NCBI RefSeq assembly: GCF_002198665.1
Contig: NZ_MWLM01000072.1
Span: forward strand, 119,748 to 183,747
From: Novosphingobium sp. B 225
Lineage (GTDB): Bacteria; Pseudomonadota; Alphaproteobacteria; Sphingomonadales; Sphingomonadaceae
Direction of reading: 5' to 3'
Length of the DNA stretch: 64,000 nucleotides
The stretch's first letter is position 1; the number at the start of each line of letters is the position of its first letter. Both the position numbers and the translations under genes were made by a program. The notes below the pieces were generated by a model that did not search any database, had not been told where the DNA came from, and worked only from the letters and a program-made list of their open reading frames with translations. Shown here piece after piece: positions 45,061-54,028 of the stretch.

Positions 45061-45190
45061 TTCGCTGAGTTAAAGAACTTTTTCGCGTTGGGGAAGGTTT
45101 GATCTGCCACGGAACGCAGCTGAAGAAACCCAAGTGACGGCTATGATGCCAGGAGGACAATTCGCGTATCGCCTGATTGCCCTGATCCAT

Positions 45191-45409
45191 TTATGTATCA
45201 AGGTGAGCTGCGATCCAGCTCACAATTTCATTCTCTGACCAAGCAACCGCATACCCGCCCAACTGCACCGGCTTCGGAAACTTGCCCTCCGCCATCCAGC
45301 GGTAGATCGTAGAGCGGCCGAGCCCAACGCGGTGCTGGACTTCCTTGAGGCGAATGAGCCGGGTCACGCGCTTCGGCTCGGGTGCGACGTCCAGGTCGGC
45401 ATCAGCCAT
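45191..45409 (-). CDS. AlpA family excisionase/regulator
   Basis: A 72-residue MerR-like winged helix protein: LIRLKEVQHRVGLGRSTIYR, WMAEGKFPKPVQLGGYAVAW, then SENEIVSWI. AlpA proteins regulate int or act as directionality factors for P4-type integrases. Its ATG lies inside the end of the integrase-derived frame, so it is read from the same transcript. It is the expected excision factor of island 2. Confidence 0.88.
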   Translation of the reverse strand: MADADLDVAPEPKRVTRLIRLKEVQHRVGLGRSTIYRWMAEGKFPKPVQLGGYAVAWSENEIVSWIAAHLDT

Positions 45410-46394
45410 GACGCCCTCCCACTCCGATGCCATGGCTATCACCAAGCTGCGCATCCTTGCGCTCCAACTCGTCGATATGATCGGCGAGCAGCCGCGCCAC
45501 GCGGTGCGCAGTGCCTTTAGCCCAGCGGGGTTTGACGTCGTGGACCTGGTTGCCGAGTAGCGGTACCGCATGCGCCCTGCGCGCTTTCATCTTGCCTGCC
45601 GGGATTTTCCAAATTCCCTCTACAAGATCGATCTCGCGCCATTCGGCATGACGCAGTTCGCCAGGCCGGACGAAAACATGCGGCGCGATTTGCAGAGCGA
45701 ACCTCGTGACAGGGTAGCCAGTGTAGTCGTCGATTGCTCGCAGCAGACCGCCCAGTTCCTTGGGTTCAAGGATCGCTGCATAGTGCTTGGCACGGGGAGT
45801 GACGAGAGCGCCCTTGAGCATACTGGTCGGATCGGCCGTGCAGCGGGTTGTGGCGACGGCGTAACGAAAAACCCTTCCAGCGAACGAACGACACTTCTTG
45901 GCCGTTTCGTGCTTGCCGGTCGCTTCGAGCCGTTTGAGCGGCGCCAGGACTTCGAACGGCTCGATATCCTGGATGGGCCGGTCGCCAATCGCGGGAACCA
46001 GTTGATCGAGGAAGTAATTGGCCTTGATGAGGGTAGCATCGGCCCGGCCGTTCTGGACCATCATCTGCTCGATGTATTCGCGCGCGACGGCCTCGAAGGT
46101 CTGGGCTGAGAGGAACTCCTCTCGAATCTTCTGCTTACGCTTCTCGAACGCAGGGTCACCGCCCGAAGCCACCGAATGGCGTGCCTCGTATGTCGCTTCT
46201 CGCGCCTGTTTCAGACTGATGTCGGGATAGCTTCCGATCGCCAGCTTCTTTTCAACCTTGCCGATCCGATACCGAAATCGCCAGAGTTTGCCGCCCGATG
46301 GAGTGACCTCGATATAGAGGCCGCGTTGGTCGGCAACCTTGTATGGTTTGTCCTTCACCTTGAGTGCGCGGAGCCGAGTCTCGGTCAAAGCCAT
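45402..46394 (-). pseudogene. Tyrosine integrase (DUF4102) lacking catalytic C-terminus
   Basis: 330 codons. The DUF4102 arm-binding domain (MALTETRLRALKVKDKPYKV), the core-binding domain and the start of the catalytic domain are intact up to HVFVRPGELRHAEW and MKARRAHAVPL. After that the sequence changes to unrelated VHDVKPRWAKGTAHRVARLL. The HxxR, H/W and Tyr motifs are absent. The foreign tail itself looks frameshifted against the start of the AlpA reading. The island 1 integrase shows what is missing, about 100 residues. Recombination activity should be lost. Confidence 0.85.
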
Positions 46395-46395
46395 G

Positions 46396-46449
46396 TGCGG
46401 GCCTTTTCTTAGCCGTTTTTGCAAAAGGCCCGCAAAAGGCCCGCAAAAA
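46396..46449. repeat. Putative integrase arm sites, island 2 right
   Basis: AAAAGGCCCGC occurs twice in tandem from 46423 (11-base period), and an inverted copy GCGGGCCTTTT lies at 46397-46407 just upstream of the integrase start. The set ends 116 bases from the attachment core, matching 114 bases in island 1. Confidence 0.6.
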
Positions 46450-46559
46450 TGTCAGGAACCCCCGGGAACAGCCGGGACGATCCGGAACCATCCGAGGGCC
46501 AATTCCCCCGGATTTCTGCGGTTTTTATAGACTTTTTGGGATGTTCTGAAAAGAACAAA

Positions 46560-46580
46560 TGGTGCCCAGAAGAGGACTCG
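46560..46580 (-). other. Shared attachment site of islands 2 and 3
   Basis: TGGTGCCCAGAAGAGGACTC plus G. The reverse complement has a T-arm-like CGAGTCC and ends in GGGCACCA, like a tRNA 3' end. No tRNA body follows at higher coordinates. The spacing of repeats on both sides suggests this is the junction of two tandem islands. Confidence 0.65.
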
Positions 46581-46635
46581 CTCTAAAAATATATCATTGT
46601 AACAAAATGATTTAATGCCGTCCGGGGCCCCAATT

Positions 46636-46656
46636 GGAGCCCCCAGCGGAGCCCCC
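46636..46656. repeat. Putative integrase arm sites, island 3 left
   Basis: GGAGCCCCC at 46636 and 46648, a 12-base period, next to GGGGCCCC at 46624. They start 55 bases from the attachment core. Confidence 0.5.
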
Positions 46657-47079
46657 AAAATTTATTTCTGCATAGGTTCGAGTCCCCGAAGGTGCAAAAA
46701 TCATGGAAACCAATCGGGGCAATTTCTACGACAAATTGATGTGCGGACATAGCCATTTTGCGGAACTATGAGCTGCCAATCTGCCCTTCTTTGCGCAAGG
46801 TCTACACTGTGATCCATGGCCGATGTGAGAGGCAGTCGTGGCACCCCGAAACAAAAATCAGCATACTCTGCCCGAGCGCACCATCCTACAGACCGAACGA
46901 GATTTCTGCCTAGTCGGACGTCGGCGAATTTTCGGGATCGAAAGCAGAATCTAGCTGCCCATCGTTCAGCCGCGAATGTGGGCCGGGCGCTTGGCCATCT
47001 GGCGCCATAAGGACCGCAGGCATTGAACCGGATTATCCAATACCGCTGGATCTACAGCCCAATGCCGCAGATCAGGGTC
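46657..47079. other. Gap left of IS630 remnant
   Basis: No gene is supported. A 38-codon frame from GTG 46838 reads TLPERTILQTERDFCLVGRR and could be a protein fragment, but I cannot assign it. No promoter stands out. Confidence 0.35.
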
Positions 47080-47166
47080 CGCCTCGCTCCGATTACCGCC
47101 GTCGTAAATTTCGGCCACGATTAACAGCCGCCGCGCCTGATACGCGCCATTCGTCGTTTGCGGCAA
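47080..47166 (-). pseudogene. IS630-family transposase fragment
   Basis: Minus-strand codons read ARRLLIVAEIYDGGNRSEA, the N-terminal helix-turn-helix hallmark of one IS630 transposase group (RRLLALAEIYDGGSRSEA). The downstream part is unrelated and the rest is missing. Confidence 0.65.
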
Positions 47167-47308
47167 TTCTCACAACGCCGCCCAGTCAAAATCTTCCCGC
47201 ATGCCGGACGAAGAAACCATTGTGCCGCACTCCAAACTCAGAGCGCCGTAGACTTAGATTTTCACCGCCTAGGGAATCCCCGTGAGTCAGAAACCGCGCG
47301 GATTGGTA

Positions 47309-48493
47309 TCAGGCTGGCTCTGCAAATTCTATTTGCAACGGTTCACTCGCTGGTTCGCTAAGCGTCTTATCTAGCGCCATAGAAGCTGATCTGGCGGCTG
47401 GGCCATCTTTCGTTTGCTCGACAAAATCGAATTGCGCTCGCAGATGCTCGAGAAGCATTCGTCCCAATACAATTGGCACGGCATTACCGATCTGGCTTCC
47501 CGCAGCCATCAGCCCGCCTTCAAAGCGGAAGCTATCGGGAAAGGTCTGAATTCGAGCGGCTTGTCGCAAGGTTATTCCGTGGTTGAGTACGGGGTGGACG
47601 AAACGCCCTTTCGAAGGGTTGATGCAGGCGGTCGTCATTGTCGGTGCAGGCTTGCCGGGATCTATGCGCCCATAGACGTCGTTATGTCCGTCGTGCTCCT
47701 CGTGGCATGCGAGCGTTCGACCGGAGTCTCGTCTACTGCCTCCGTTTGCAGGCGTGCGGGCGAAGGCGGCGACCAGCTCGTCGCTGTGATTCATATGAAC
47801 GTCGTTAGGATCGCCGCGCTGAGCTGGCAGAAATGCCGGACTACAGTTCAACCACGGAAGAAGTCCGCCGCTTCCATCGGCATTGTAGGCAGGCGTCGGC
47901 GGCCAGGCAAAATCGTCCCGCATTGTGCCCGGCTGGACACCTAGAATGAACACTCGTCGCCGGCGCTGCGGAACGCCATAGTTGCGGGAGTCAAGTACGA
48001 CCGGCCTGAACAGCCTGTAGCCTGCGGACCGCCCCTCATCATAAAACCGCGCTAGTGCCGCGCTATGCCGAGGCCAGAGCATCCCGGGAACGTTCTCCAT
48101 CAGGAAAGCGTGCGGCTTGAAGGCCCGGACGAAATCGAAGTAGACGTGGATGAGGTCGTTGCGACGATCGCTGACCCCGGTGTCGTTGAGCCGATGGGTC
48201 GAAAAACCCTGGCAGGGCGGTCCACCCAACATGAGGTGGATTTGGCCCCGCCTGCGCAAGGTCTCGTCAGCCAGCCTGACGGGATCAAGTTGCCGGATAT
48301 CTGCCTCGAGCAGCCGCGTCGGCCGCCTGCCGCGGACGAGGTTCTGCCGATAAGTCGCAGCAGCGTGGCAGTCCTGCTCGACCGCGAGCGACACCTCGAA
48401 ACCCGCTTGCCGGGCCGCAAGGGATAACCCGCCGGCACCGGCAAACAGGTCCACGCACCTCAGTGCTGGAAGGTCTCGCTTGCCGATGGCCAT
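47309..48493 (-). CDS. C5-cytosine DNA methyltransferase
   Basis: A 394-residue Dcm-type enzyme with all core motifs. Motif I is DLFAGAGGLSLAA, IV is GGPPCQGFSTH with the catalytic Cys, VI is MENVPG, VIII is NYGVPQRRRRVF, and IX-X is RQAARIQTFPDSF and GSQIGNAVP. The target-recognition region lies at about residues 200-300, and the recognition site cannot be read from sequence. It is last in a minus-strand run after the dioxygenase, Nudix and kinase genes, 76 bases behind the kinase gene. No restriction enzyme is adjacent, so it may be an orphan or part of the module. Confidence 0.93.
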   Translation of the reverse strand: MAIGKRDLPALRCVDLFAGAGGLSLAARQAGFEVSLAVEQDCHAAATYRQNLVRGRRPTRLLEADIRQLDPVRLADETLRRRGQIHLMLGGPPCQGFSTHRLNDTGVSDRRNDLIHVYFDFVRAFKPHAFLMENVPGMLWPRHSAALARFYDEGRSAGYRLFRPVVLDSRNYGVPQRRRRVFILGVQPGTMRDDFAWPPTPAYNADGSGGLLPWLNCSPAFLPAQRGDPNDVHMNHSDELVAAFARTPANGGSRRDSGRTLACHEEHDGHNDVYGRIDPGKPAPTMTTACINPSKGRFVHPVLNHGITLRQAARIQTFPDSFRFEGGLMAAGSQIGNAVPIVLGRMLLEHLRAQFDFVEQTKDGPAARSASMALDKTLSEPASEPLQIEFAEPA

Positions 48494-48569
48494 TTACCCC
48501 CGTGCCTGTCTTTGAGACTTGCTGCAAAGCACAAAAGAGTACCGGAGCGCATGCCGGCTTGTCGAGTGC

Positions 48570-51500
48570 CTATTGGTTGCGATGGTCGGCCCGGCCGCAT
48601 GCGACGCTGAAATAGCGCGATCGGGTGACGCCGCGGGTGAACCTCGGCTGGTCGAAGGTCTCTGGCTTGACATACCAAACTTGGCTGACCGGCAGTGCCG
48701 CAGCGACGATCGCAGCCGCGGCCGCTTGCATCTTGTTGCCCGTGAGACCGATCTCGAAGTCGAGGCCGCTGCGGATGAACCAGCGCTCGTGCTGCCGGGC
48801 GAGGCTGTTGACGAGCTCGCCGAGATTTCCGGCGTCTGCGGATGCAATGACGCCGCCCGGCGTATCCTCAAGCGCGACCCGGGCTGCGATCCCGCCGACC
48901 CGTGCCCTCGAGGTTTCGGCAATGTCGGTAATAATCTGGACAGCGTCATATTCGCGCGCTGCCGCCAAGTGCAACAATCGTTCATGGCGCGGCGAGGCGA
49001 AGGCAGAAAGCGCGCGCAGCCTGGTCCCATCAGTCTCGGCGGCGAGAAGGGGAAGCAATTGATAGGGGCCTCTCTCGCCCGTCAGCACGCCTCGCAGCGC
49101 GGTCAGCAGCTGATGGGGATCCGAAGCGCCGTAGGCTTCGAGAACCTTGCGAAGGTCCTCTTCGAGCGGATAGTATTCGTCCGCGCCGGTGTAGGCGATG
49201 ACGAGATCCCTTTCCGCGCGAAGGCCCGCGCGAACCGCAGTAAACAGGGCGGGCTTTGCCAAGCCGGTGATGTCGACCATCGTGCGACCCTCGAGCGCCG
49301 GGCCGGAACTGTCGGAAAAGTCCGAATAGGCAACCTCCTCCAGAGAAATGCCCCGGTCAGTGATAGCCTTGCGCATGTCGTCACCGTGCCCTGGATTGTC
49401 GTACCGGATGGCAATCACCCGTCGAGGTCTCAACCTAGTCAATGTCCTCATCAAGGATTCCGGAGTTCTGTCCTCGAATCCTAACCCGATGATGAGGTCG
49501 TCTACGGCTGTTTTTGCCAGGTCCTCAGAAGCCACTTCATGCACGGTCGGCGCCGACGGAAAGACCATCTGCAGGCTATCCTGGTCAGAAGGTCCGGAGG
49601 AACTGTCGAGCTGGGCCAGCAGGTCCATCTGCGTCGCCTGGCTCTCCGGCGTCGCCCTTAGGGCATGTTCGATTGGCCGTTCCGCTATGTCATCTGAGGA
49701 AGGTTCGTCCTCACTCTCGGGCGCAGCAGTGGAAAGGTTGCGCAGGAGAATTTCCCGTCCCGCCGTCGGCTCCTTGAGCCATCGCTGCAAATCTTCGCCC
49801 GACAGCTCGAACCGGTCACGATCGGACAGTCCGATGAAGTTTGCCAGGCCGTAGATTTTTCGAAACGTCAGCTTGAACTGCTGGACCGGATCGGAATCGT
49901 GCGTCTTAGTCCGGGCGGTGCCTCCTGTGAACACGAACACGCCAGCATCGACCAGCTCGCGTAGCCTCGTCATCTGTTCCTGCAATTCGCCTGCGGTCAC
50001 TCGCACATAGAGTGAGGTGTACTGCCTGATCCTGCCCGTCGGCTTCTCCCGCCCGGACTCGATCAGCAGCTGATGCGAAGCCTCCGCGAACTGAAGCGCT
50101 ACCAGCTTGAGATCGCTGCCTCTGCGGTCGAGGCTGTAAAGGTGGCGCGCGCAGAAATCCTGAAACACCTCATGCTGTCGTTCCGGCTGCACCGGCAGCG
50201 TGATTCCGCTACCGGTGAGGATTTCCTGATATATTTGGATCACCGCGCCGATGTCTCCGACGCAGACGCCCGCCAGCGCCCGAAGTCCATGGTAAAGCCG
50301 TTTGCGCTCTCGCGAGCGTGTACGCGTCTCGGCTATAGCGCGGGCTATGGACTCGAGATCCTTATCTCCGAGCACGTTTGCGGAGCTTTGCCCGGGATGC
50401 CCAGGAAACAGCCGGGCGCGTGCATCGAGAATCTCGGTGACGAAGGTCTTGCCGCTTCGATCTTTCAGCCGGGTCTGCACTTCGGCGCCCAGATCGAACG
50501 TCGTGAAATCGCGGCCGGCAGCAGCCGGGTGAACCTGCCCAGGAGACTTGAGGCTGAGGAAGATCGTCTGCGCTTCCGAGGTTAGCTTGAATGCGCAATG
50601 AGAGTGCTGAAACAGCAGCGCCGAGAGCAGTTCCTCGATGCGATCGGCATCGAGGTAGCGTGTCGAGACGTCATCGAGGAGGAAGAGGATCTGCGCATCG
50701 TGCCAGATCGGGGCCGCTTTGCGGATCGCGTCTGCGAGCAGAGGAAACGCGGTGTTAGGATTGGTTGCCAACCGCAAACCAGAATCGCTGCGGCTGACCC
50801 TGATCAGCAGGTCGCTTAGACATCGCTCGAGATGCTCGATCGTGGATGGCTGTTCGAGTTCAGGTCGCGGTGCGAGTGATTCGCAGACTGCATGGAGAAG
50901 TCCGGCGCCCGCGTCGAACGCCATGGCATCCTTGGCAAGATCCTCGAGATGAGCCATCGCTCTCGCCGCCTGGGCCGCGTAGGCGACCAGCAGGCGAGCG
51001 AAAAGTTCCTCGGTCGAAGGCCGGTCGGCTCGAGGATCGACAGGGATCAGCCGTTGGGCTGAGACAAAGAGGCCGACGTACCCGTCCTCTTTCACCCGCT
51101 TCAGGGCGGCCGCATCTTCCTCCTTCGGAAGGACAGCGGCGCGGGCATGAAACTGCAACGAATGGAGCAGCATGGTCTTTCCGCAACCACGCATTCCCGT
51201 CATAACGAGAGGGCCTGGCGAACTGACTTTCCTCAACCAAGCTCCGTCGGGATCGACGATCAGCTGCGGCACATACCAAGCATCGAGCGTCTGTGCGTTG
51301 TAGGATTGGTCGAAAGTGCGCAGGACGGTTTGATTTCGCCACGGACGCCATGCTTCCGCGGTACGATGGTATTGCTCGCGGATGCCGGTAATCATGTCGG
51401 AGGCCACAGGTGTCCGCTGGTTCTCGGTCGCGGTAGCCAGGCCTTGAGCGATCCCGTGCAGCTTCAGCCCGATGCGCTTGTCCAGATCAGGTGCGGTATC

Positions 51501-52241
51501 GCCGCCGGACAGGAGCCGGTCGGCCATCGCGAGAATATGATGTCCGATCCAGTGCAGGTCACCCGTGTAGCCGCCCCCGGACCGCCGATCGCCGGCGACC
51601 GAACCTAGGTCTATCGCTACGGCCCGGATAGCGGGCTCGATTGCATCGGCACGTCTTCGCCCGGGTGGAAGCTCCTCGACGATGATATTGCCCGCGTGCA
51701 GGTCGTTGTGGTTGACCAGAAGGCGCTCAAACTCCTCCTTCATCCGGAACAGGTCGCAGGCGATCTGCGCGGCCTCCGGCGCCGTTAGCGGTCGCGCGCC
51801 CGACAGATATTTTGCAAGGGTGTCGCCATCAACGAACTGAAGCACCGCGACATGGCAGCGCAGGACGAGGCCCGCAAAGTCGATGTCCGCGTCGAAGATG
51901 TCGTCAACGGCCACGACATGATCCGCGCCATCGGCAACCTCCGAGTGGCGCGCGGACTCAGCTGCAAAGTCCTTGTCGAACTTTTCGTACATGGCGACCG
52001 GCGCGACCTTGAGGACCCGCAAGGCGCGGTTGAGGCCGGTCCTCGGCCGGGCGACGAAGGTCGCGGCGTAGAAACCGCGCCCGAGCGGCCGTTCGACGTC
52101 GAAATCGCCGATCGATGTCGGCGTCGAGGTCAGCGGAAAGTCGTATTCGCGGCCGCAGTCAGGACACCGGTCGCTCAGCCGCTTCAATTCCTGACCGTTG
52201 TCAGGACAGTTGAAACAGCAGAACTTGCCAGTTTCGGACAT
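48570..52241 (-). CDS. Zinc ribbon-protein kinase-P-loop ATPase-CARF-like multidomain protein
   Basis: A 1223-residue protein. A Cys4 ribbon (C9, C12, C26, C29) comes first. A Ser/Thr kinase domain (45-300) has the glycine loop PLGRGFYAATF, catalytic NHNDLHAGN (177-185) and DLG (211-213). An ORC/Cdc6-like P-loop ATPase has Walker A GMRGCGKT (349-356) and Walker B ILFLLDDVS (518-525), with a winged-helix-like region near 740-825. After an acidic linker, residues 915-1215 form a Rossmann-like region with two TG-x-K motifs, VDITGLAK (989-996) and GLTGNK (1165-1170), as in CARF/SAVED-type sensors. It reads as a sensor-switch protein. The CARF link is inference. Confidence 0.8.
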   Translation of the reverse strand: MSETGKFCCFNCPDNGQELKRLSDRCPDCGREYDFPLTSTPTSIGDFDVERPLGRGFYAATFVARPRTGLNRALRVLKVAPVAMYEKFDKDFAAESARHSEVADGADHVVAVDDIFDADIDFAGLVLRCHVAVLQFVDGDTLAKYLSGARPLTAPEAAQIACDLFRMKEEFERLLVNHNDLHAGNIIVEELPPGRRRADAIEPAIRAVAIDLGSVAGDRRSGGGYTGDLHWIGHHILAMADRLLSGGDTAPDLDKRIGLKLHGIAQGLATATENQRTPVASDMITGIREQYHRTAEAWRPWRNQTVLRTFDQSYNAQTLDAWYVPQLIVDPDGAWLRKVSSPGPLVMTGMRGCGKTMLLHSLQFHARAAVLPKEEDAAALKRVKEDGYVGLFVSAQRLIPVDPRADRPSTEELFARLLVAYAAQAARAMAHLEDLAKDAMAFDAGAGLLHAVCESLAPRPELEQPSTIEHLERCLSDLLIRVSRSDSGLRLATNPNTAFPLLADAIRKAAPIWHDAQILFLLDDVSTRYLDADRIEELLSALLFQHSHCAFKLTSEAQTIFLSLKSPGQVHPAAAGRDFTTFDLGAEVQTRLKDRSGKTFVTEILDARARLFPGHPGQSSANVLGDKDLESIARAIAETRTRSRERKRLYHGLRALAGVCVGDIGAVIQIYQEILTGSGITLPVQPERQHEVFQDFCARHLYSLDRRGSDLKLVALQFAEASHQLLIESGREKPTGRIRQYTSLYVRVTAGELQEQMTRLRELVDAGVFVFTGGTARTKTHDSDPVQQFKLTFRKIYGLANFIGLSDRDRFELSGEDLQRWLKEPTAGREILLRNLSTAAPESEDEPSSDDIAERPIEHALRATPESQATQMDLLAQLDSSSGPSDQDSLQMVFPSAPTVHEVASEDLAKTAVDDLIIGLGFEDRTPESLMRTLTRLRPRRVIAIRYDNPGHGDDMRKAITDRGISLEEVAYSDFSDSSGPALEGRTMVDITGLAKPALFTAVRAGLRAERDLVIAYTGADEYYPLEEDLRKVLEAYGASDPHQLLTALRGVLTGERGPYQLLPLLAAETDGTRLRALSAFASPRHERLLHLAAAREYDAVQIITDIAETSRARVGGIAARVALEDTPGGVIASADAGNLGELVNSLARQHERWFIRSGLDFEIGLTGNKMQAAAAAIVAAALPVSQVWYVKPETFDQPRFTRGVTRSRYFSVACGRADHRNQ

Positions 52242-52293
52242 AGATTTTCTCTTTCTCGAAATTTCACACGATGTGGTTTTAAGGCATTGTCAT

Positions 52294-52800
52294 TCACAGA
52301 TTATTCGTACCGCGACGAATTGGGAGTGTGCTGGCACGAATTACGTCGATTCGTTCAAATACCTCCGCCGCCATTTGCTTGATGGGAAACGCAGTGTCGA
52401 GACGGGTCAGTGCTGCATAGTCAAACCAGTTAGCTTCCATCACCTCGCTTTTGAGCCTCGGCGTCGTCTCGCGACTGACACCGACGAAGACGAAGTCGAC
52501 GTACATCGCGCAGCCATCGGAGGTCGTTTCCTGGATGATCGCCAGTGGTTGCGGCAAACGGACATTTCCTTCGTGTTCCCAGAGGGGAAGGTCCGAGAAA
52601 TCCGACAAAACGATCGACAGGCCGACCTCTTCGGCTATCTCGCGCAGCACGGCATCATGAGGCGACTCGCCAGCTTCGACCTTGCCCCCCGGAAACATCC
52701 ATTTCTTGAAGGTAGGATGGAGAACGCATAGCAGCTTCGGAGACGATCGATGTAGCACGATAAGGCTAGCGGACTGTATTCGTGGCAGGGGATCGTTCAT
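52294..52800 (-). CDS. Nudix hydrolase
   Basis: A 168-residue Nudix protein with a perfect box GKVEAGESPHDAVLREIAEE-VGL (residues about 36-58). The MutT-like opening LIVLHRSSPKLLCVLHPTFK fits pyrophosphohydrolases of nucleoside diphosphate derivatives. It sits one base after the dioxygenase gene and 52 bases before the kinase gene. In this company it may degrade or make a nucleotide signal, or sanitise a modified nucleotide. The substrate is unknown. Confidence 0.92.
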   Translation of the reverse strand: MNDPLPRIQSASLIVLHRSSPKLLCVLHPTFKKWMFPGGKVEAGESPHDAVLREIAEEVGLSIVLSDFSDLPLWEHEGNVRLPQPLAIIQETTSDGCAMYVDFVFVGVSRETTPRLKSEVMEANWFDYAALTRLDTAFPIKQMAAEVFERIDVIRASTLPIRRGTNNL

Positions 52801-52801
52801 C

Positions 52802-53467
52802 TTACGTACCCACCTGTCGCACCGATTGAAATCGCCGCTTCATCAGATCGCCTGCACGAACATCCTGGCGAACGACGAGGTCCGGGTCGGCGTTCACGAA
52901 CAGTGAAACAGACATCCGCTGTTGGCCGCTCCCTAGGACGCGGTGTTCAATCGCTGGCGCAACGCCAAGCTCTTGCAGGATCTCGCCCGTCATCACGGCA
53001 ACCTCATCTTTGCCGATCGCAATGGGAAGCCATTGATCGCCCGCGCGTCTCTGCAGTCCCGGTTGCGTGGCGGCCGGCAAGATCGTGAATAGGTCGATGT
53101 CGGTGTGGGGTTGATTCACTTCTCCCACATATCCCGGTGGGTACCATGTCATCCGCAATACTGGACCATCGCAACGATCCATCATGAGAGCGAGAGGGCC
53201 AGTCAACCCGGTGGTCGTAACTTCCTCAAGCGCGCGCGCGCAGACGTCCAGCCTGGCGATCAATACCCGCCGCAGTTCCACCAGTGCAAGCGGAACATCC
53301 GTCGCACGCTCCGCGAATTCCAAGTAGCGTTTCGGGTCGGGTTGCAAAGCACCAGGCGGTGTTTCCGGAGGGCCCGGCAGCACGTCGTCGCTATGCACCA
53401 TCTCTCCAAATTCGGCGTAGGCCGCCTGCAGCGGGCCGGCGAGGCCAGGGCAGGCTAGGATCAACAT
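52802..53467 (-). CDS. Isopenicillin N synthase-like 2OG/Fe(II) dioxygenase
   Basis: A 221-residue dioxygenase with the iron triad H121 and D123 in NQPHTDIDLFTIL and H175 in AIEHRVLGSGQQRMSVSLF. R184 is the expected 2-oxoglutarate-binding arginine. It is shorter than typical IPNS-like enzymes (about 300-330), mainly at the N-terminus. It is the first gene of the minus-strand run, divergent with 51 bases to the unknown gene. It could modify a nucleotide, base or protein; the neighbours favour a nucleotide-linked role. Confidence 0.85.
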   Translation of the reverse strand: MLILACPGLAGPLQAAYAEFGEMVHSDDVLPGPPETPPGALQPDPKRYLEFAERATDVPLALVELRRVLIARLDVCARALEEVTTTGLTGPLALMMDRCDGPVLRMTWYPPGYVGEVNQPHTDIDLFTILPAATQPGLQRRAGDQWLPIAIGKDEVAVMTGEILQELGVAPAIEHRVLGSGQQRMSVSLFVNADPDLVVRQDVRAGDLMKRRFQSVRQVGT

Positions 53468-53518
53468 GATGGTAGCAGAGTGTGACGGCCAAGATGGCGG
53501 ATGACTTGAAACGGAGCT

Positions 53519-54028
53519 ATGCTACAGACCGCTACGAAAGGACTTCGAAAATTGTTGAACGACGCCATTGATCGCATCGCTGAATCAGACGCAAGTTCGC
53601 CATCGGCCGACGCCGTCGCGTCGAGCATGACGGCGCAGGAGATCCGCGAGGCCGCAATAATCCATCTTTCAGCTCTGCTGGAAGGCGCGCCGGACAGCGT
53701 TGGTGAGGAAGACATTCTCATCAATGGCCTGAAACTGAAATTCGTTGCGACTGACAAATCGGACACCCCTATTCATTATGACGACGTTGCCGTCGGCTTT
53801 GCGGTAGAAGGGGCGTCATTGGCGCGACGCGATGGGCCCACTTCGCTGGCAGCTCTGCTCCGCATCTTCCTTTATGCACGAGATTGCAGCGATAGTCTTC
53901 TGTTCCTCCCGGCGGCGATGAGATCGGAGCGGATCGTTGCACTGGCTAAAGCGACGGATGCGAGCGAGCGCTTCGTGCGCTTTGTGTTGGCGGGCTATCA
54001 CAACCTGTCTGCGCGGGCCGCAGCATGA
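53519..54028 (+). CDS. Unknown 169-residue protein
   Basis: No family is recognised. The protein is mostly helical and acidic, with no membrane segment. A central strand-like GLKLKFVATDKSDTPIHYDD is followed by AVGFAVEGASLARRDGPTSL. The ATG follows an ACGGAG ribosome site. It overlaps the dTMP-kinase-like gene by four bases (ATGA) and is divergent from the dioxygenase, so it belongs to the module. Confidence 0.75.
   Translation: MLQTATKGLRKLLNDAIDRIAESDASSPSADAVASSMTAQEIREAAIIHLSALLEGAPDSVGEEDILINGLKLKFVATDKSDTPIHYDDVAVGFAVEGASLARRDGPTSLAALLRIFLYARDCSDSLLFLPAAMRSERIVALAKATDASERFVRFVLAGYHNLSARAAA

Larger units (their letters stand above)
29406..46580. mobile_element. Genomic island 2
   Basis: Delimited by two direct copies of a tRNA-3'-end-like core (TGGTGCC-AGAAGAGGACTCG on the left with one C missing, intact at 46560-46580). 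Twin AAAAGGCCCG repeats lie inside both ends at the same distances as in island 1. An integrase and AlpA-like gene sit at the right end. Cargo is a metal-protein operon, a decayed helicase/UDG-like/VWA patch and a CHAT operon. The integrase has lost its catalytic end, so the island is probably immobile by itself. Confidence 0.72.

Noticed and set aside
46672-46695. GGTTCGAGTCCCC resembling a tRNA T-arm
   Set aside because: No acceptor, D-arm or anticodon arm can be folded around it and no CCA follows, so it is not a tRNA gene.
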